Assembly: GCA_023228995.1 (NCBI GenBank) | Contig: JALOAD010000035.1 | Location: 20,816-35,716 of the forward strand | Origin: JALOAD01 sp023228995 [NCBI: Candidatus Muiribacterium halophilum] | Lineage (GTDB): Bacteria > Muiribacteriota > Muiribacteriia > Muiribacteriales | Direction of reading: 5' to 3' | DNA: 14,901 nucleotides | Shown here: piece after piece, positions 8,180 through 14,901 of the stretch | Layout of the letters: the number at the start of each line of letters is the position of its first letter | How positions within the stretch are numbered: position 1 is the stretch's first letter | The notes under the pieces: generated by a model | What the model was told of the DNA's origin: nothing | Seen by the model: only the letters and a program-made list of their open reading frames with translations | Database searches by the model: none | Made by a program: the position numbers and the translations under genes

Positions 8180-9289
8180 ATGAGAATAATGTTTGTTTGT
8201 TCAAGCAGTAATTTTTTTGGTGGTGAAAAAGTATTAATGAATTTAGCTGAAAGATTTAAAAAAGATGGAAATTCAGTTTTAATAATAATTCCACAAAAAG
8301 GAGATTTTTCCAATAAATTAGAAGGTATTTTAGATTATTCAATAGTAAAAATTATAAATTCAGTCAGTTTTTCAGCTATACCTGATTTTTATAAAGAAAT
8401 AAAAGAATTTAATCCTGATATTATACATTCTCATGGATATGTAAGCAATCAAATATCAAGAATTATGTCCTTTTTAACTAAAGTTCCAGTTATATCAGTA
8501 TTACATGTATTACAAAATTATAAATATAATGAATTAGGATTGAAAGCTTATTTTTATAGAATTTATGATAAGTTCACAAATATTATTAGTTATAAAAATA
8601 TAAATATAGCAGTATCTTCTCCAGTAGCTAATACAGCTAATTATTTAAAACCTATAGTAATTCCAAATGGAATGGATTTTCCATCAATATCCTATAATTA
8701 TCCTAATAAGATTATTAAATTTGCTATGATAGGAAGAATTGTAAATATTAAAGGAATTGAAAATGTATTAAATACTTTTTTAAGAATAAAAGATAATTAT
8801 AAAATCACACCTGAATTATTGATTATAGGTAAAGATATTACAAAAGGTAAAAAATGGGAAAATAAATTTAGAGAATTTGTTACAAAAAACAACCTGTCTA
8901 ATATTAGATTTATAGATTTCCTAGATAATATAGAAGAAATTTACTCGAAATTTGATTGTCTTATACATGCTTCTTTTGAAGGACATGAAGGTTGTCCTTT
9001 AGTTTTAATAGAAGCAATGCTAAGAAAAAAACTTATAATATTTTCAGATATAAAAGCATCAAAATATGTAATGAAAGATAAAGGTATTATGTTTTCTCAT
9101 AAAAACACAAAAACATTAGACGATTGTGTTTTAAATTCATTAAAACAATCATCAAATAAATTAAAGGTTTTAATTGAAAATCAATATAATTTTGCAATAG
9201 AAGAATACTCTTTTGAAAAAATGTATAAAAATCACAAACTAATAATATTTCAAAAATTATCCCATAAAGATTCAAAAAAAGATATATAA
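8180..9289 (+). CDS. GT4-family glycosyltransferase (fourth)
   Basis: Last gene of the + strand run, 369 residues. The acceptor domain begins MRIMFVCSSSNFFGGEKVLM with the family GGxE element, then NPDIIHSHGYVSN (78-90) and IPNGMDFP. The donor domain has MIGRIVNIKGIENVL (183-197, Arg186 and Lys191), LLIIGKD, and the EX7E motif EGCPLVLIE (270-278) followed by AMLRKKLIIFSD. ATG 8180 is preceded by AAGGAA at 8165-8170, nine bases away and four bases after the previous stop. The last 40 bases overlap the end of the opposite-strand gene, so no intrinsic terminator can lie between the two. The sugar transferred cannot be told. Confidence 0.88.
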   Translation: MRIMFVCSSSNFFGGEKVLMNLAERFKKDGNSVLIIIPQKGDFSNKLEGILDYSIVKIINSVSFSAIPDFYKEIKEFNPDIIHSHGYVSNQISRIMSFLTKVPVISVLHVLQNYKYNELGLKAYFYRIYDKFTNIISYKNINIAVSSPVANTANYLKPIVIPNGMDFPSISYNYPNKIIKFAMIGRIVNIKGIENVLNTFLRIKDNYKITPELLIIGKDITKGKKWENKFREFVTKNNLSNIRFIDFLDNIEEIYSKFDCLIHASFEGHEGCPLVLIEAMLRKKLIIFSDIKASKYVMKDKGIMFSHKNTKTLDDCVLNSLKQSSNKLKVLIENQYNFAIEEYSFEKMYKNHKLIIFQKLSHKDSKKDI

Positions 9290-10353
9290 TTAACTGGATT
9301 TACAATTTTTTCGATAAAATTCATATTTTCCTTTCTTAAATTTTGAAATTCAATTTTTTCAAGTTTGAAAATATTATTTATTATATTGCATATATTATTG
9401 ATATTATGTATATCTTTTACAATAAATATACCTTTTGTATTAAAAGTTTTATAATCGCCTTCTTTGCTCATCAAAACCAAATTTCCAGCTAACATTGCTT
9501 CAGTCAATGATTGTGATATTTTATCTTTTTGCAAACAATAAAAAATAGAGCTTTTAATTAAATAATCATAAGTATTATCAACAAATCCATAATATTTAAT
9601 ATTTTTATATTTTTTTTCAAAATCAATAACTTTTTCTTTTAAAGAACCATCTCCTAATATTATAAATTTCACATTAGATTCTGGGAATAATTCATTGTAT
9701 TTAACAGCTGTTTTTAAAAAAATATTTACATTTTTTGAATTTTCTAATCTTCCTGAAAAAACAATATGCTTTTGAGTGTTAAAATTATGATTTTTGTTTT
9801 GAGTAAAATTATAAAAAGTTCCAGGAGAAAGATAAATATTATTAAATCCATCTTTTTTTATTTTATCAAATAATGATGGAGTATGAGTTTCAATAATATC
9901 TGCTTTTTTATAAAAAGTCCTTATTGTTTTTAATGCATTTTCTCCTGAATGAAATGCTGAACAAATTACTGGAGCTTTTAAAAAGAATTTAATAAAATCA
10001 CTTATCATAACCCCACCAGGACCCAAGTGATATATTTTATTTTTAATTTTAAATGTTTTTAATACAATCTGGAAAAAAAACAAAACTCGGGAAATATAAG
10101 AATTATTCAATACTTTAAAAAAAACACTTTCTTTATTTAAAAATTCATTTCCATTTCTAAGTATTACTATATTATTACTTGAAATAATATATTTTTTATT
10201 TTTAAATAAATTAAAAAGAGCAGAATTTATATATAAATAAAACCTGTATTTATCAGATTTTTTGTTATTAAGATAATTAAATATTTTTAAATATCTTGAA
10301 TTACCACCATGAATAAGATTTCCTATTAAAACAAAAATAATTGATTTCTTCAT
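9250..10353 (-). CDS. GT4-like glycosyltransferase on the opposite strand (fifth)
   Basis: A 367-residue GT-B protein with the weakest family fit of the five. The start MKKSIIFVLIGNLIHGGNSRY carries the GG element. HLGPGGVMISDF (109-120) and SAFHSGENALK (132-142) follow in the acceptor half. The donor half has FSGRLENSKNVNIF (199-212, Arg202 and Lys207), ILGDGSLKEKV (232-242) and DKISQSLTE (277-285), where the first acid of EX7E is Asp, followed by AMLAGN. The frame is open back to a TTG at 10497, but that would run into the flippase gene. The ATG at 10353 starts the recognisable fold and leaves an 87-base divergent spacer. No Shine-Dalgarno precedes it, while a promoter-like pair sits so close that the transcript could be leaderless. 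It runs head-on against the operon, which suggests later insertion or inversion. Confidence 0.8.
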   Translation of the reverse strand: MKKSIIFVLIGNLIHGGNSRYLKIFNYLNNKKSDKYRFYLYINSALFNLFKNKKYIISSNNIVILRNGNEFLNKESVFFKVLNNSYISRVLFFFQIVLKTFKIKNKIYHLGPGGVMISDFIKFFLKAPVICSAFHSGENALKTIRTFYKKADIIETHTPSLFDKIKKDGFNNIYLSPGTFYNFTQNKNHNFNTQKHIVFSGRLENSKNVNIFLKTAVKYNELFPESNVKFIILGDGSLKEKVIDFEKKYKNIKYYGFVDNTYDYLIKSSIFYCLQKDKISQSLTEAMLAGNLVLMSKEGDYKTFNTKGIFIVKDIHNINNICNIINNIFKLEKIEFQNLRKENMNFIEKIVNPVNYISFFESLWDNF

Positions 10354-10359
10354 GTTATT

Positions 10360-10388
10360 AATATACTTTGTTTTAAAAAAAAATTCAA
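10360..10388 (-). promoter_or_regulatory. Candidate promoter for the - strand GT4 gene, possibly leaderless
   Basis: Read on the - strand, TTGAAT (+ coordinates 10383-10388) and TATATT (10360-10365) are separated by exactly 17 bases, with a nine-base T run in the spacer. The -10 box ends six bases before ATG 10353, which would place the transcript start at or next to the A of the start codon. That fits the absence of a ribosome binding site. Such boxes arise often by chance in DNA this AT-rich. Confidence 0.35.
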
Positions 10389-10399
10389 AGTAGTTTTTA

Positions 10400-10408
10400 T
10401 GATATAAT
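10400..10408 (+). promoter_or_regulatory. Extended -10 promoter candidate for the flippase gene
   Basis: TGATATAAT is a perfect TGnTATAAT extended -10 element, 32 bases before the ATG at 10441, within the short spacer between the two divergent genes. No convincing -35 hexamer lies 16-18 bases upstream, which an extended -10 can tolerate. GGATAA at 10425-10430 is the only purine-rich stretch before the start codon and is distant for a ribosome binding site. Confidence 0.45.
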
Positions 10409-10440
10409 ATTTTAATGCTAAATTGGATAATTAAAAAACA

Positions 10441-11868
10441 ATGAATAAAATCACTAAAAACATTTTTAAAGGTTCTATTATATTTACTATAGGACAATTT
10501 TCTGCAAAATTATTATCTTTTCTTTTAATCCCATTATATACAAGATTTTTAACACCTCAAGATTATGGTATTGCTGGATATTTAATTGTTATATCTTCTT
10601 TTTTAGCTGCAATTTTAGGATTTGGAATTTCTGAATTTCAAATAAGAGAATTAGCAGATTTGAAAGAAAAATTAGAAAAAAAACAAAAATTTTTATTTTC
10701 TATAAACATTTTTCTATTATTTTTTACATTTATTTTTTCCTTATTATTATTTCTTGCTGGAGATAATATAATAAATTTTTTTAATATAAAAATCCCATTT
10801 TCTCCTTATTTTATTATAATAATATGGACAATCCCATTTCAGATCCTTAATCAGATTAATATTTCTTATAATTTAGCGATGAAAGAATATAATAAATGTA
10901 CATTAAAACAATTGCTATTATTTTTATTTATAAATACATTTACTATTATTTTTGTATGTTTTCTAAAATTAGGGGCTTTGGGTAAAATAACTGGTATTTT
11001 ATCTGGAAATATTTTTTATTTTATTTGTTTTTTTCCAATATCATTAAAAAGGTTTAAAACACCAGATTTAAATTTATTTAAAGCTCATATATTTACATCA
11101 TTATCATTTGGTATACCGATGGTAATACATCAAATTGCAATGATGATACACACTTCTATGGATCGATTAATATTAGAGCGTTTCGTATCATTTTCAGAGC
11201 TTGGTCTTTATTCCTTTGCCTATCAAATAGGAATGCTTTTACAAGCTGTAACTCTTTCAATAAATCGTGCAATTCAGCCTAATTATTATGAATTGATGAA
11301 AAATAAAAATTCTAAATTTAAAAAACAACAAATAAATGGAATATTTAAAATGTGGATGTTAATTATTGGAAGTATAAGTGCATTAGGTATTTTATGGATA
11401 AAAGAAGTAATTTACCTTGTTATTCCATTTCAGTATCATAATTCATATAAAGTTGCTTCAATAATATTCTTTTCATATTTTATAGGAATATTTTATTTTT
11501 ATTTTTCACTACCATTATTTTATTATAAAAAAACAAAATTAATTCCTTTTATAACTTTAATAGCAACGATTTTAAACATTTGTTTAAATATAATATTAAT
11601 TCCTCAATTTGGAATTACAGGAGCAGCTTATGCAACATTTTTTAGTTATTTAGCACAAACAATACTTGCATATTTTGCTGGAATAAGATTATATAATCCC
11701 AATTATCCTTTAAAAAAAATATTTTTGTATATAATATCAATATTTTCAATATTTATTGTATTTCAATATGATTTTAACACATTAGAATTTTATTTTATAA
11801 AAAGCATTTATACATTGTTTTTTAGTATAATTTTTTATAAATATATAAAAAAATTTTTAAATAATTAA
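10441..11868 (+). CDS. wzx: Wzx-type polysaccharide repeat-unit flippase
   Basis: Integral membrane flippase of 475 residues and about 12-14 helices, of the MOP superfamily polysaccharide branch. It moves the lipid-linked repeat unit from the cytoplasmic to the periplasmic leaflet. Seen: an N-terminus with KGSIIFTIGQFSAKLLSFLL and then TRFLTPQDYGIAGY (35-48), the standard Wzx opening. Mid-protein, GIPMVIHQIAMMIHTSMDRL (first Gly codon at 11110) and GLYSFAYQIG match the start of the second six-helix half. GITGAAYATFFSYLAQTIL near 11614-11670 is the usual penultimate-helix text. It is transcribed away from the - strand GT4 and converges on the methyltransferase gene, with 41 bases between them. 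Assignment as Wzx rather than another MOP family is supported by the Wzy, Wzc and GT neighbours. Confidence 0.9.
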   Translation: MNKITKNIFKGSIIFTIGQFSAKLLSFLLIPLYTRFLTPQDYGIAGYLIVISSFLAAILGFGISEFQIRELADLKEKLEKKQKFLFSINIFLLFFTFIFSLLLFLAGDNIINFFNIKIPFSPYFIIIIWTIPFQILNQINISYNLAMKEYNKCTLKQLLLFLFINTFTIIFVCFLKLGALGKITGILSGNIFYFICFFPISLKRFKTPDLNLFKAHIFTSLSFGIPMVIHQIAMMIHTSMDRLILERFVSFSELGLYSFAYQIGMLLQAVTLSINRAIQPNYYELMKNKNSKFKKQQINGIFKMWMLIIGSISALGILWIKEVIYLVIPFQYHNSYKVASIIFFSYFIGIFYFYFSLPLFYYKKTKLIPFITLIATILNICLNIILIPQFGITGAAYATFFSYLAQTILAYFAGIRLYNPNYPLKKIFLYIISIFSIFIVFQYDFNTLEFYFIKSIYTLFFSIIFYKYIKKFLNN

Positions 11869-11909
11869 AATTTCTGATTTTTTAATATAACTAAAAATTT
11901 TATAGAAGT

Positions 11910-12575
11910 TTACTTTTTAACAACAAAAAACAATCCATCATGCATTCTTTTAGGAATTTTTCTAATCCAAAAATATCTTCTTATCTTTCTTAAAATACCA
12001 ACTATACCCTTGCCATATCTTGAAAACTCTTCATAACTATCTGTAAAATAATAATCAAATTTAACTTTTTTAAAATTATGTCTTAATAATAGATTTTTTA
12101 AAGTTTCAAAACTATACCAACAGACATGTTCAGAATTTAACCAATTTTTTTCAAGATTATTTTTTTTTATTTTTTTTATTCTAATATAAGACCATGGATT
12201 AGGAGTAGTAATTATAAAAATTGAATCTTTATTCATAAACTTTTTAATACCTGTAAGCATTGCATTTGGATTATCAATATGTTCAATCAATTCTCCACAA
12301 ACAATTACATCGAAGGTTTCATAAAGTTCAAGTTCATGAAGTTTAGTCACATCCCACTTTATTGACTTTGTTTGTAAACTTTCCGTAATACTATCAATTT
12401 TATCAGCAAGAATATCAATTCCAACAATTGTTTTAGCAACTTCACTTATTTTTCTATGCAACCATGTTGTCTTATATGCAGAATCCTTACTATGCTGAAC
12501 AAAACCTAAATCCAATACTGTTTTACCAACACAAAGTTTTATAATCTCATTTTGCCTAAAAACACAATTATACAT
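11910..12575 (-). CDS. Class I SAM-dependent methyltransferase with atypical motif I
   Basis: Soluble 221-residue protein of the Methyltransf_23/UbiG-like fold. Seen: motif I VLDLGFVQHSK (20-30), where the usual GxGxG loop is replaced; VGIDIL (51-56) with the ribose-binding acid; WDVTKL; FDVIVCGELIEHIDNP (88-103), a hallmark of this group; IITTPNPWS (121-129); and SEHVCWYSFETLKNLL (148-163), like the HxxxxsxxeLxxLL segment of sugar or small-molecule methyltransferases. It lies 13 bases after the lipoprotein stop on the same strand, so it is probably co-transcribed. The only ribosome-binding candidate, AAGAG, sits ten bases before ATG. In this locus it could methylate a glycan residue or a nucleotide sugar, but the acceptor is not determined. 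Confidence 0.8.
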   Translation of the reverse strand: MYNCVFRQNEIIKLCVGKTVLDLGFVQHSKDSAYKTTWLHRKISEVAKTIVGIDILADKIDSITESLQTKSIKWDVTKLHELELYETFDVIVCGELIEHIDNPNAMLTGIKKFMNKDSIFIITTPNPWSYIRIKKIKKNNLEKNWLNSEHVCWYSFETLKNLLLRHNFKKVKFDYYFTDSYEEFSRYGKGIVGILRKIRRYFWIRKIPKRMHDGLFFVVKK

Positions 12576-12588
12576 AAAATATAAGCTC

Positions 12589-13839
12589 TTAATATAATCT
12601 CAATTCTTGGGTAGAAGTCAAAACTCCCCCATTGCCATCATCAACTTTTAAAGTTATTTTATAAATACCTGGTTCTTCAGGTAATTTCCACTCAACATTT
12701 GGATATCCATTTTCAATAATACTTCCACCTGTAACTGTCCATATATACTTAATAGTGTCATTATCTTCATCTGTTACAATAGAACTTAAATTTATTATTT
12801 GACCAGGTAAAGCTGGTTGATTTATTATATAAACACCTTGAATAACCGGTTTCGAATTCATTATTTTCAATTCGCCTATATTTATAATCTGTCCAATCTG
12901 GTCAGGTCCAAAGACAAAATATTTGTGTCCTTTAAGATTTCCAGCTCTAACATTTATATAATATTGACCTCTTTTTAACATACCTATTGTAAATACACCA
13001 TTTTTTTCAGTTGGACTTGTTGCATATTGATGTACAATTTCAAAATTAAGATCCGTAACATATACTTGTGCATCTTTAACAGGTTGCCCATTTCTATCAA
13101 TAACTAATCCTTCAATTGTAGCTCTTTCTTCATAATCTTCTGGAATACTCATAACAATATTTCCCATATCATAATCTCTTCTTATTTTAACTGTTTTTTC
13201 AATCATTCCATACTCATCATGCTGAATTACAACATTATAAATTGTATTTCCTTTTACAAAAACTTTTATCTCAAAGTTTCCAGCTTCATCAGTTTCAAAA
13301 ACTCTTGCTCCAACCTGATCATTTGAAATAAATACTTTAGCTTTTTTAACTGGAATTTCCACATTTTCAATACCAGTTATAACTCTTCCACTTAATTTGC
13401 AGTTGTTTGTGTAAGTTTCTATATTGTATCCATTTTTTTCCCATTTTATATACTCGTTATTCCAAATATATTTATATGTAATCTTACCACTCATATCTTT
13501 ATCAACATTCCCATTTATGTCATAGGTTTCAAAAATATAATCATATCCAATCTCAGCTATTTTATCCTCAATATTACTTTCATTATTTTTGCTGACAAGA
13601 AATGTATATTCACCTAATGAAGAACCAGCTTTTTTTGGTGCTTTATTTAAATTATTAAATTTATAATGTTCAAATATTACATTTTGAATTTCAGCTTCAG
13701 GAAGGATTTCTGCCGATAAAAGCTGTTGTTTTTCCTCATACTCCTGAGTATCTACTATCTCTACTCCATTTGAATTTCCACATCCAATAAAAATAACTAC
13801 TGAAACAAATATAGCTAAAATCAACAATGTTTTTTTCAT
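12589..13839 (-). CDS. Lipoprotein with two carboxypeptidase-regulatory-like domains and a PKD-like domain
   Basis: Predicted exported lipoprotein of 416 residues. The signal peptide MKKTLLILAIFVSVVIFIGC ends in a lipobox with Cys20 as the lipidation site (Ile at -3, Gly at -1). After a linker and a region without clear homology (30-145), residues about 148-228 and 239-327 read as two carboxypeptidase-regulatory-like beta domains: LSGRVI...VPVKKAKVF...TDEAGNFEI-type text, then IEGLVIDRNGQPVKDAQVYV (242-261) and GVFTIGMLKRGQYYINV (281-297). Residues about 331-412 resemble PKD/Ig-like folds (VTDEDNDTIKYIWTVTGG, 355-372, and GIYKITLKVDDGNGG, 391-405). It has no catalytic motif, so an adhesive, glycan-binding or envelope-structural role is inferred. 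A strong AAGGAG lies seven bases before ATG. Its G+C looks clearly higher than that of the glycosyltransferase genes. Confidence 0.85.
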   Translation of the reverse strand: MKKTLLILAIFVSVVIFIGCGNSNGVEIVDTQEYEEKQQLLSAEILPEAEIQNVIFEHYKFNNLNKAPKKAGSSLGEYTFLVSKNNESNIEDKIAEIGYDYIFETYDINGNVDKDMSGKITYKYIWNNEYIKWEKNGYNIETYTNNCKLSGRVITGIENVEIPVKKAKVFISNDQVGARVFETDEAGNFEIKVFVKGNTIYNVVIQHDEYGMIEKTVKIRRDYDMGNIVMSIPEDYEERATIEGLVIDRNGQPVKDAQVYVTDLNFEIVHQYATSPTEKNGVFTIGMLKRGQYYINVRAGNLKGHKYFVFGPDQIGQIINIGELKIMNSKPVIQGVYIINQPALPGQIINLSSIVTDEDNDTIKYIWTVTGGSIIENGYPNVEWKLPEEPGIYKITLKVDDGNGGVLTSTQELRLY

Positions 13840-13846
13840 GTGTTTG

Positions 13847-13852
13847 CTCCTT
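13847..13852 (-). promoter_or_regulatory. Strong ribosome binding site of the lipoprotein gene
   Basis: AAGGAG on the - strand, seven bases before the ATG at 13839. It is among the best-formed Shine-Dalgarno sequences in the window and fixes the start, in agreement with the signal peptide beginning at that Met. Confidence 0.85.
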
Positions 13853-13854
13853 AT

Positions 13855-13872
13855 AAAATAAAATTTTATTTT
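13855..13872. repeat. Perfect 18-base AT-only palindrome in the lipoprotein leader
   Basis: The sequence aaaataaaattttatttt equals its own reverse complement. It lies between the promoter candidate and the AAGGAG of the lipoprotein gene, where a dimeric regulator could bind. It contains only A and T and has no loop, so RNA hairpin function is unlikely and chance is a real alternative. Confidence 0.4.
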
Positions 13873-13892
13873 TTATATTTTGATTAAATTAC

Positions 13893-13921
13893 ATAATATT
13901 ACAATTAATAAATATAATCAA
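13893..13921 (-). promoter_or_regulatory. Candidate promoter of the lipoprotein-methyltransferase unit
   Basis: On the - strand, TTGATT (+ coordinates 13916-13921) and TATTAT (13893-13898) are spaced by 17 bases. A start near 13886 would give a leader of about 46 bases containing the palindrome and the AAGGAG. It falls in the 97-base gap after the GT9 gene, the only gap in this strand run large enough for a promoter. Base composition makes chance matches common. Confidence 0.4.
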
Positions 13922-13936
13922 TAAAAACTTATAGTA

Positions 13937-14890
13937 TTATAAACACAAATCAATAAAATCTTTATAAATCTTTTCTATATTTACTTTTTGTAAATAATCG
14001 TCATATTTTTCAAATGAAAATTTTTCTCCAGGTATAAAATCTTTTTTATAACCTGATATTTTATAATTTATTACATTCTTTCCTTTTAATCCAAAATAAT
14101 CTATAGAAGTTGGACCCCATATTGAGAAAATATTTTTTGCATGAGCTGCTGCAATATGCATTGGTCCGGTGTCAAATCCTATTATAGTTTGTGAATTTTC
14201 GCACAAACTTCCCCATTCACCTACATTATCAACTTCTAATAATCTTACCTGTTCTGTGTATTTAAATTTATCATATTTACTTTTTACTATTAATACATTA
14301 TCAAAATCAGATGAAATTAATTTATATAATTCTAATATTTTTTCGTCTGAGAATTTTTTCATATATGAACCGCCGATATGAAATAAAATACTATTTTCTA
14401 TATTATATTTTTGATTTAAGTTAGTGTTTTCTGAAATTTCGATTTTTACATAATAATTATTATCTATATTAATTTTTGGAAATTGATTTTTAAGATTTAA
14501 TAAATTTCTATCTATTATATGCATTATATCTTTATAAAGTTTTTGTTTATAATCTGTTATATCTTTTCCATGAATTAATTTTAGAAATATTTTATCTTTT
14601 AAATTTGGTCTAAAATTATAAATTACATCAAATTTACTTGAATTTAATTTGAGTGTTTTTTTTATTAAAGAATATATTGAATTCTTTTTTTCATAAGAAT
14701 TACATGTATAAGGTAGATTTATTGTGTAAATTTTATTAAATAGTCCTGAAAGTCTAAATATTTCTTTTGTATTGTCTTTACATAATATATCAACTAAAAA
14801 TTCAGGATATGCTTTTTTAAATTCTCTTATTGCAGGTAATGTTAAAAAACAATCTCCTATATGATCTAATCTTATAAAAAGTATTTTCAT
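13937..14890 (-). CDS. GT9-family (ADP-heptose:LPS heptosyltransferase-like) glycosyltransferase
   Basis: Cytoplasmic GT-B transferase of 317 residues, close to the usual 320-350 of GT9. The N-terminus MKILFIRLDHIGDCFLTLPA, then IREFKKAYP, is the GT9 signature (RxDxIGDxxLTxPa). FDVIYNFRP (88-96) is family-like. The donor domain reads ILFHIGGSYMKKFS (168-181), then IIGFDTGPMHIAAAHAK (237-253) and FSIWGPTS (256-263), the standard tGpmHlAaA and fGpT motifs. These enzymes add heptose or related sugars to lipid A core or other surface glycans, so it hints at an outer membrane. The start is ATG 14890, with GGA eight bases upstream at the window edge. The donor sugar is not certain, because GT9 members use more than heptose. 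Confidence 0.88.
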   Translation of the reverse strand: MKILFIRLDHIGDCFLTLPAIREFKKAYPEFLVDILCKDNTKEIFRLSGLFNKIYTINLPYTCNSYEKKNSIYSLIKKTLKLNSSKFDVIYNFRPNLKDKIFLKLIHGKDITDYKQKLYKDIMHIIDRNLLNLKNQFPKINIDNNYYVKIEISENTNLNQKYNIENSILFHIGGSYMKKFSDEKILELYKLISSDFDNVLIVKSKYDKFKYTEQVRLLEVDNVGEWGSLCENSQTIIGFDTGPMHIAAAHAKNIFSIWGPTSIDYFGLKGKNVINYKISGYKKDFIPGEKFSFEKYDDYLQKVNIEKIYKDFIDLCL

Positions 14891-14901
14891 TTAAAAATCC
14901 A

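Noticed and set aside
10354-10497. 48-residue N-terminal extension of the - strand GT4 from a TTG at 10497
   Set aside because: It would lie antisense to the flippase start and across its promoter candidate; the glycosyltransferase fold begins at the ATG at 10353.
11866-11902. Inverted repeat TAAAATTT / AAATTTTA between the flippase and methyltransferase genes, as a bidirectional terminator
   Set aside because: Eight A-T pairs with a 21-base loop and no G-C pair are too weak, and such repeats are expected by chance at this composition.
13927-13944. Short hairpin TTATA-GTAT-TATAA at the GT9 gene end followed by a T-rich run on the - strand
   Set aside because: Only five A-T pairs plus wobbles, and it overlaps the stop codon; not convincing as an intrinsic terminator.

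Overview
This is one strongly AT-rich window, with most stretches well under 30% G+C, that carries a cell-surface polysaccharide locus of the Wzx/Wzy type. TGA is used as an ordinary stop (ends at 4815, 7088, 8175). Starts include ATG, GTG and TTG, and Shine-Dalgarno sequences of the AAGGAG type precede several genes, so this is a bacterium with the standard code. A Wzc-type co-polymerase fused to its kinase, a GT9 (heptosyltransferase-family) enzyme and a lipoprotein favour a diderm (Gram-negative-type) cell. No marker here names the phylum, and I do not assign one.

Layout: (1) Positions 1-9289, + strand, hold eight tightly packed genes that read as one operon. They are a 5'-truncated wzc/BY-kinase, a GT4 glycosyltransferase, a 113-residue membrane protein, a second GT4, a MraY/WecA-like membrane protein, a Wzy/ligase-type polymerase, and a third and fourth GT4. 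Junctions are overlaps of 1, 14 and 44 bases or gaps of 1-21 bases. (2) Positions 9250-10353, - strand, hold a fifth GT4 that runs against the operon, overlaps its end tail to tail by 40 bases, and is divergent from the next gene. (3) Positions 10441-11868, + strand, hold the Wzx flippase, with an extended -10 promoter candidate in front. (4) Positions 11910-14890, - strand, hold a SAM methyltransferase, a lipoprotein with two carboxypeptidase-regulatory-like domains and one PKD-like domain, and a GT9 glycosyltransferase. There is no gene-free stretch over 100 bases, and I see no tRNA, rRNA, CRISPR or insertion sequence.

Likely joint function: cytoplasmic GT4 enzymes build a repeat unit on a polyprenyl carrier, Wzx flips it, the Wzy-like protein polymerises it, and the Wzc-like kinase controls chain length and export. 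The methyltransferase and GT9 may decorate this or another glycan. No initiating sugar-phosphate transferase with intact active-site motifs is visible.

The most unusual gene is at 4817-5782. It has the length, membrane layout and local sequence of the MraY/WecA polyprenyl-phosphate sugar-1-phosphate transferase family, yet every catalytic motif appears replaced (DD by SS, GDxGS by GANFS, HH by YS, DGxDG lost). It reads as an intact pseudoenzyme inside a glycan operon. A second item worth checking is the 113-residue membrane protein at 3333-3674, which ends just after a VanZ-like DKLLH motif.
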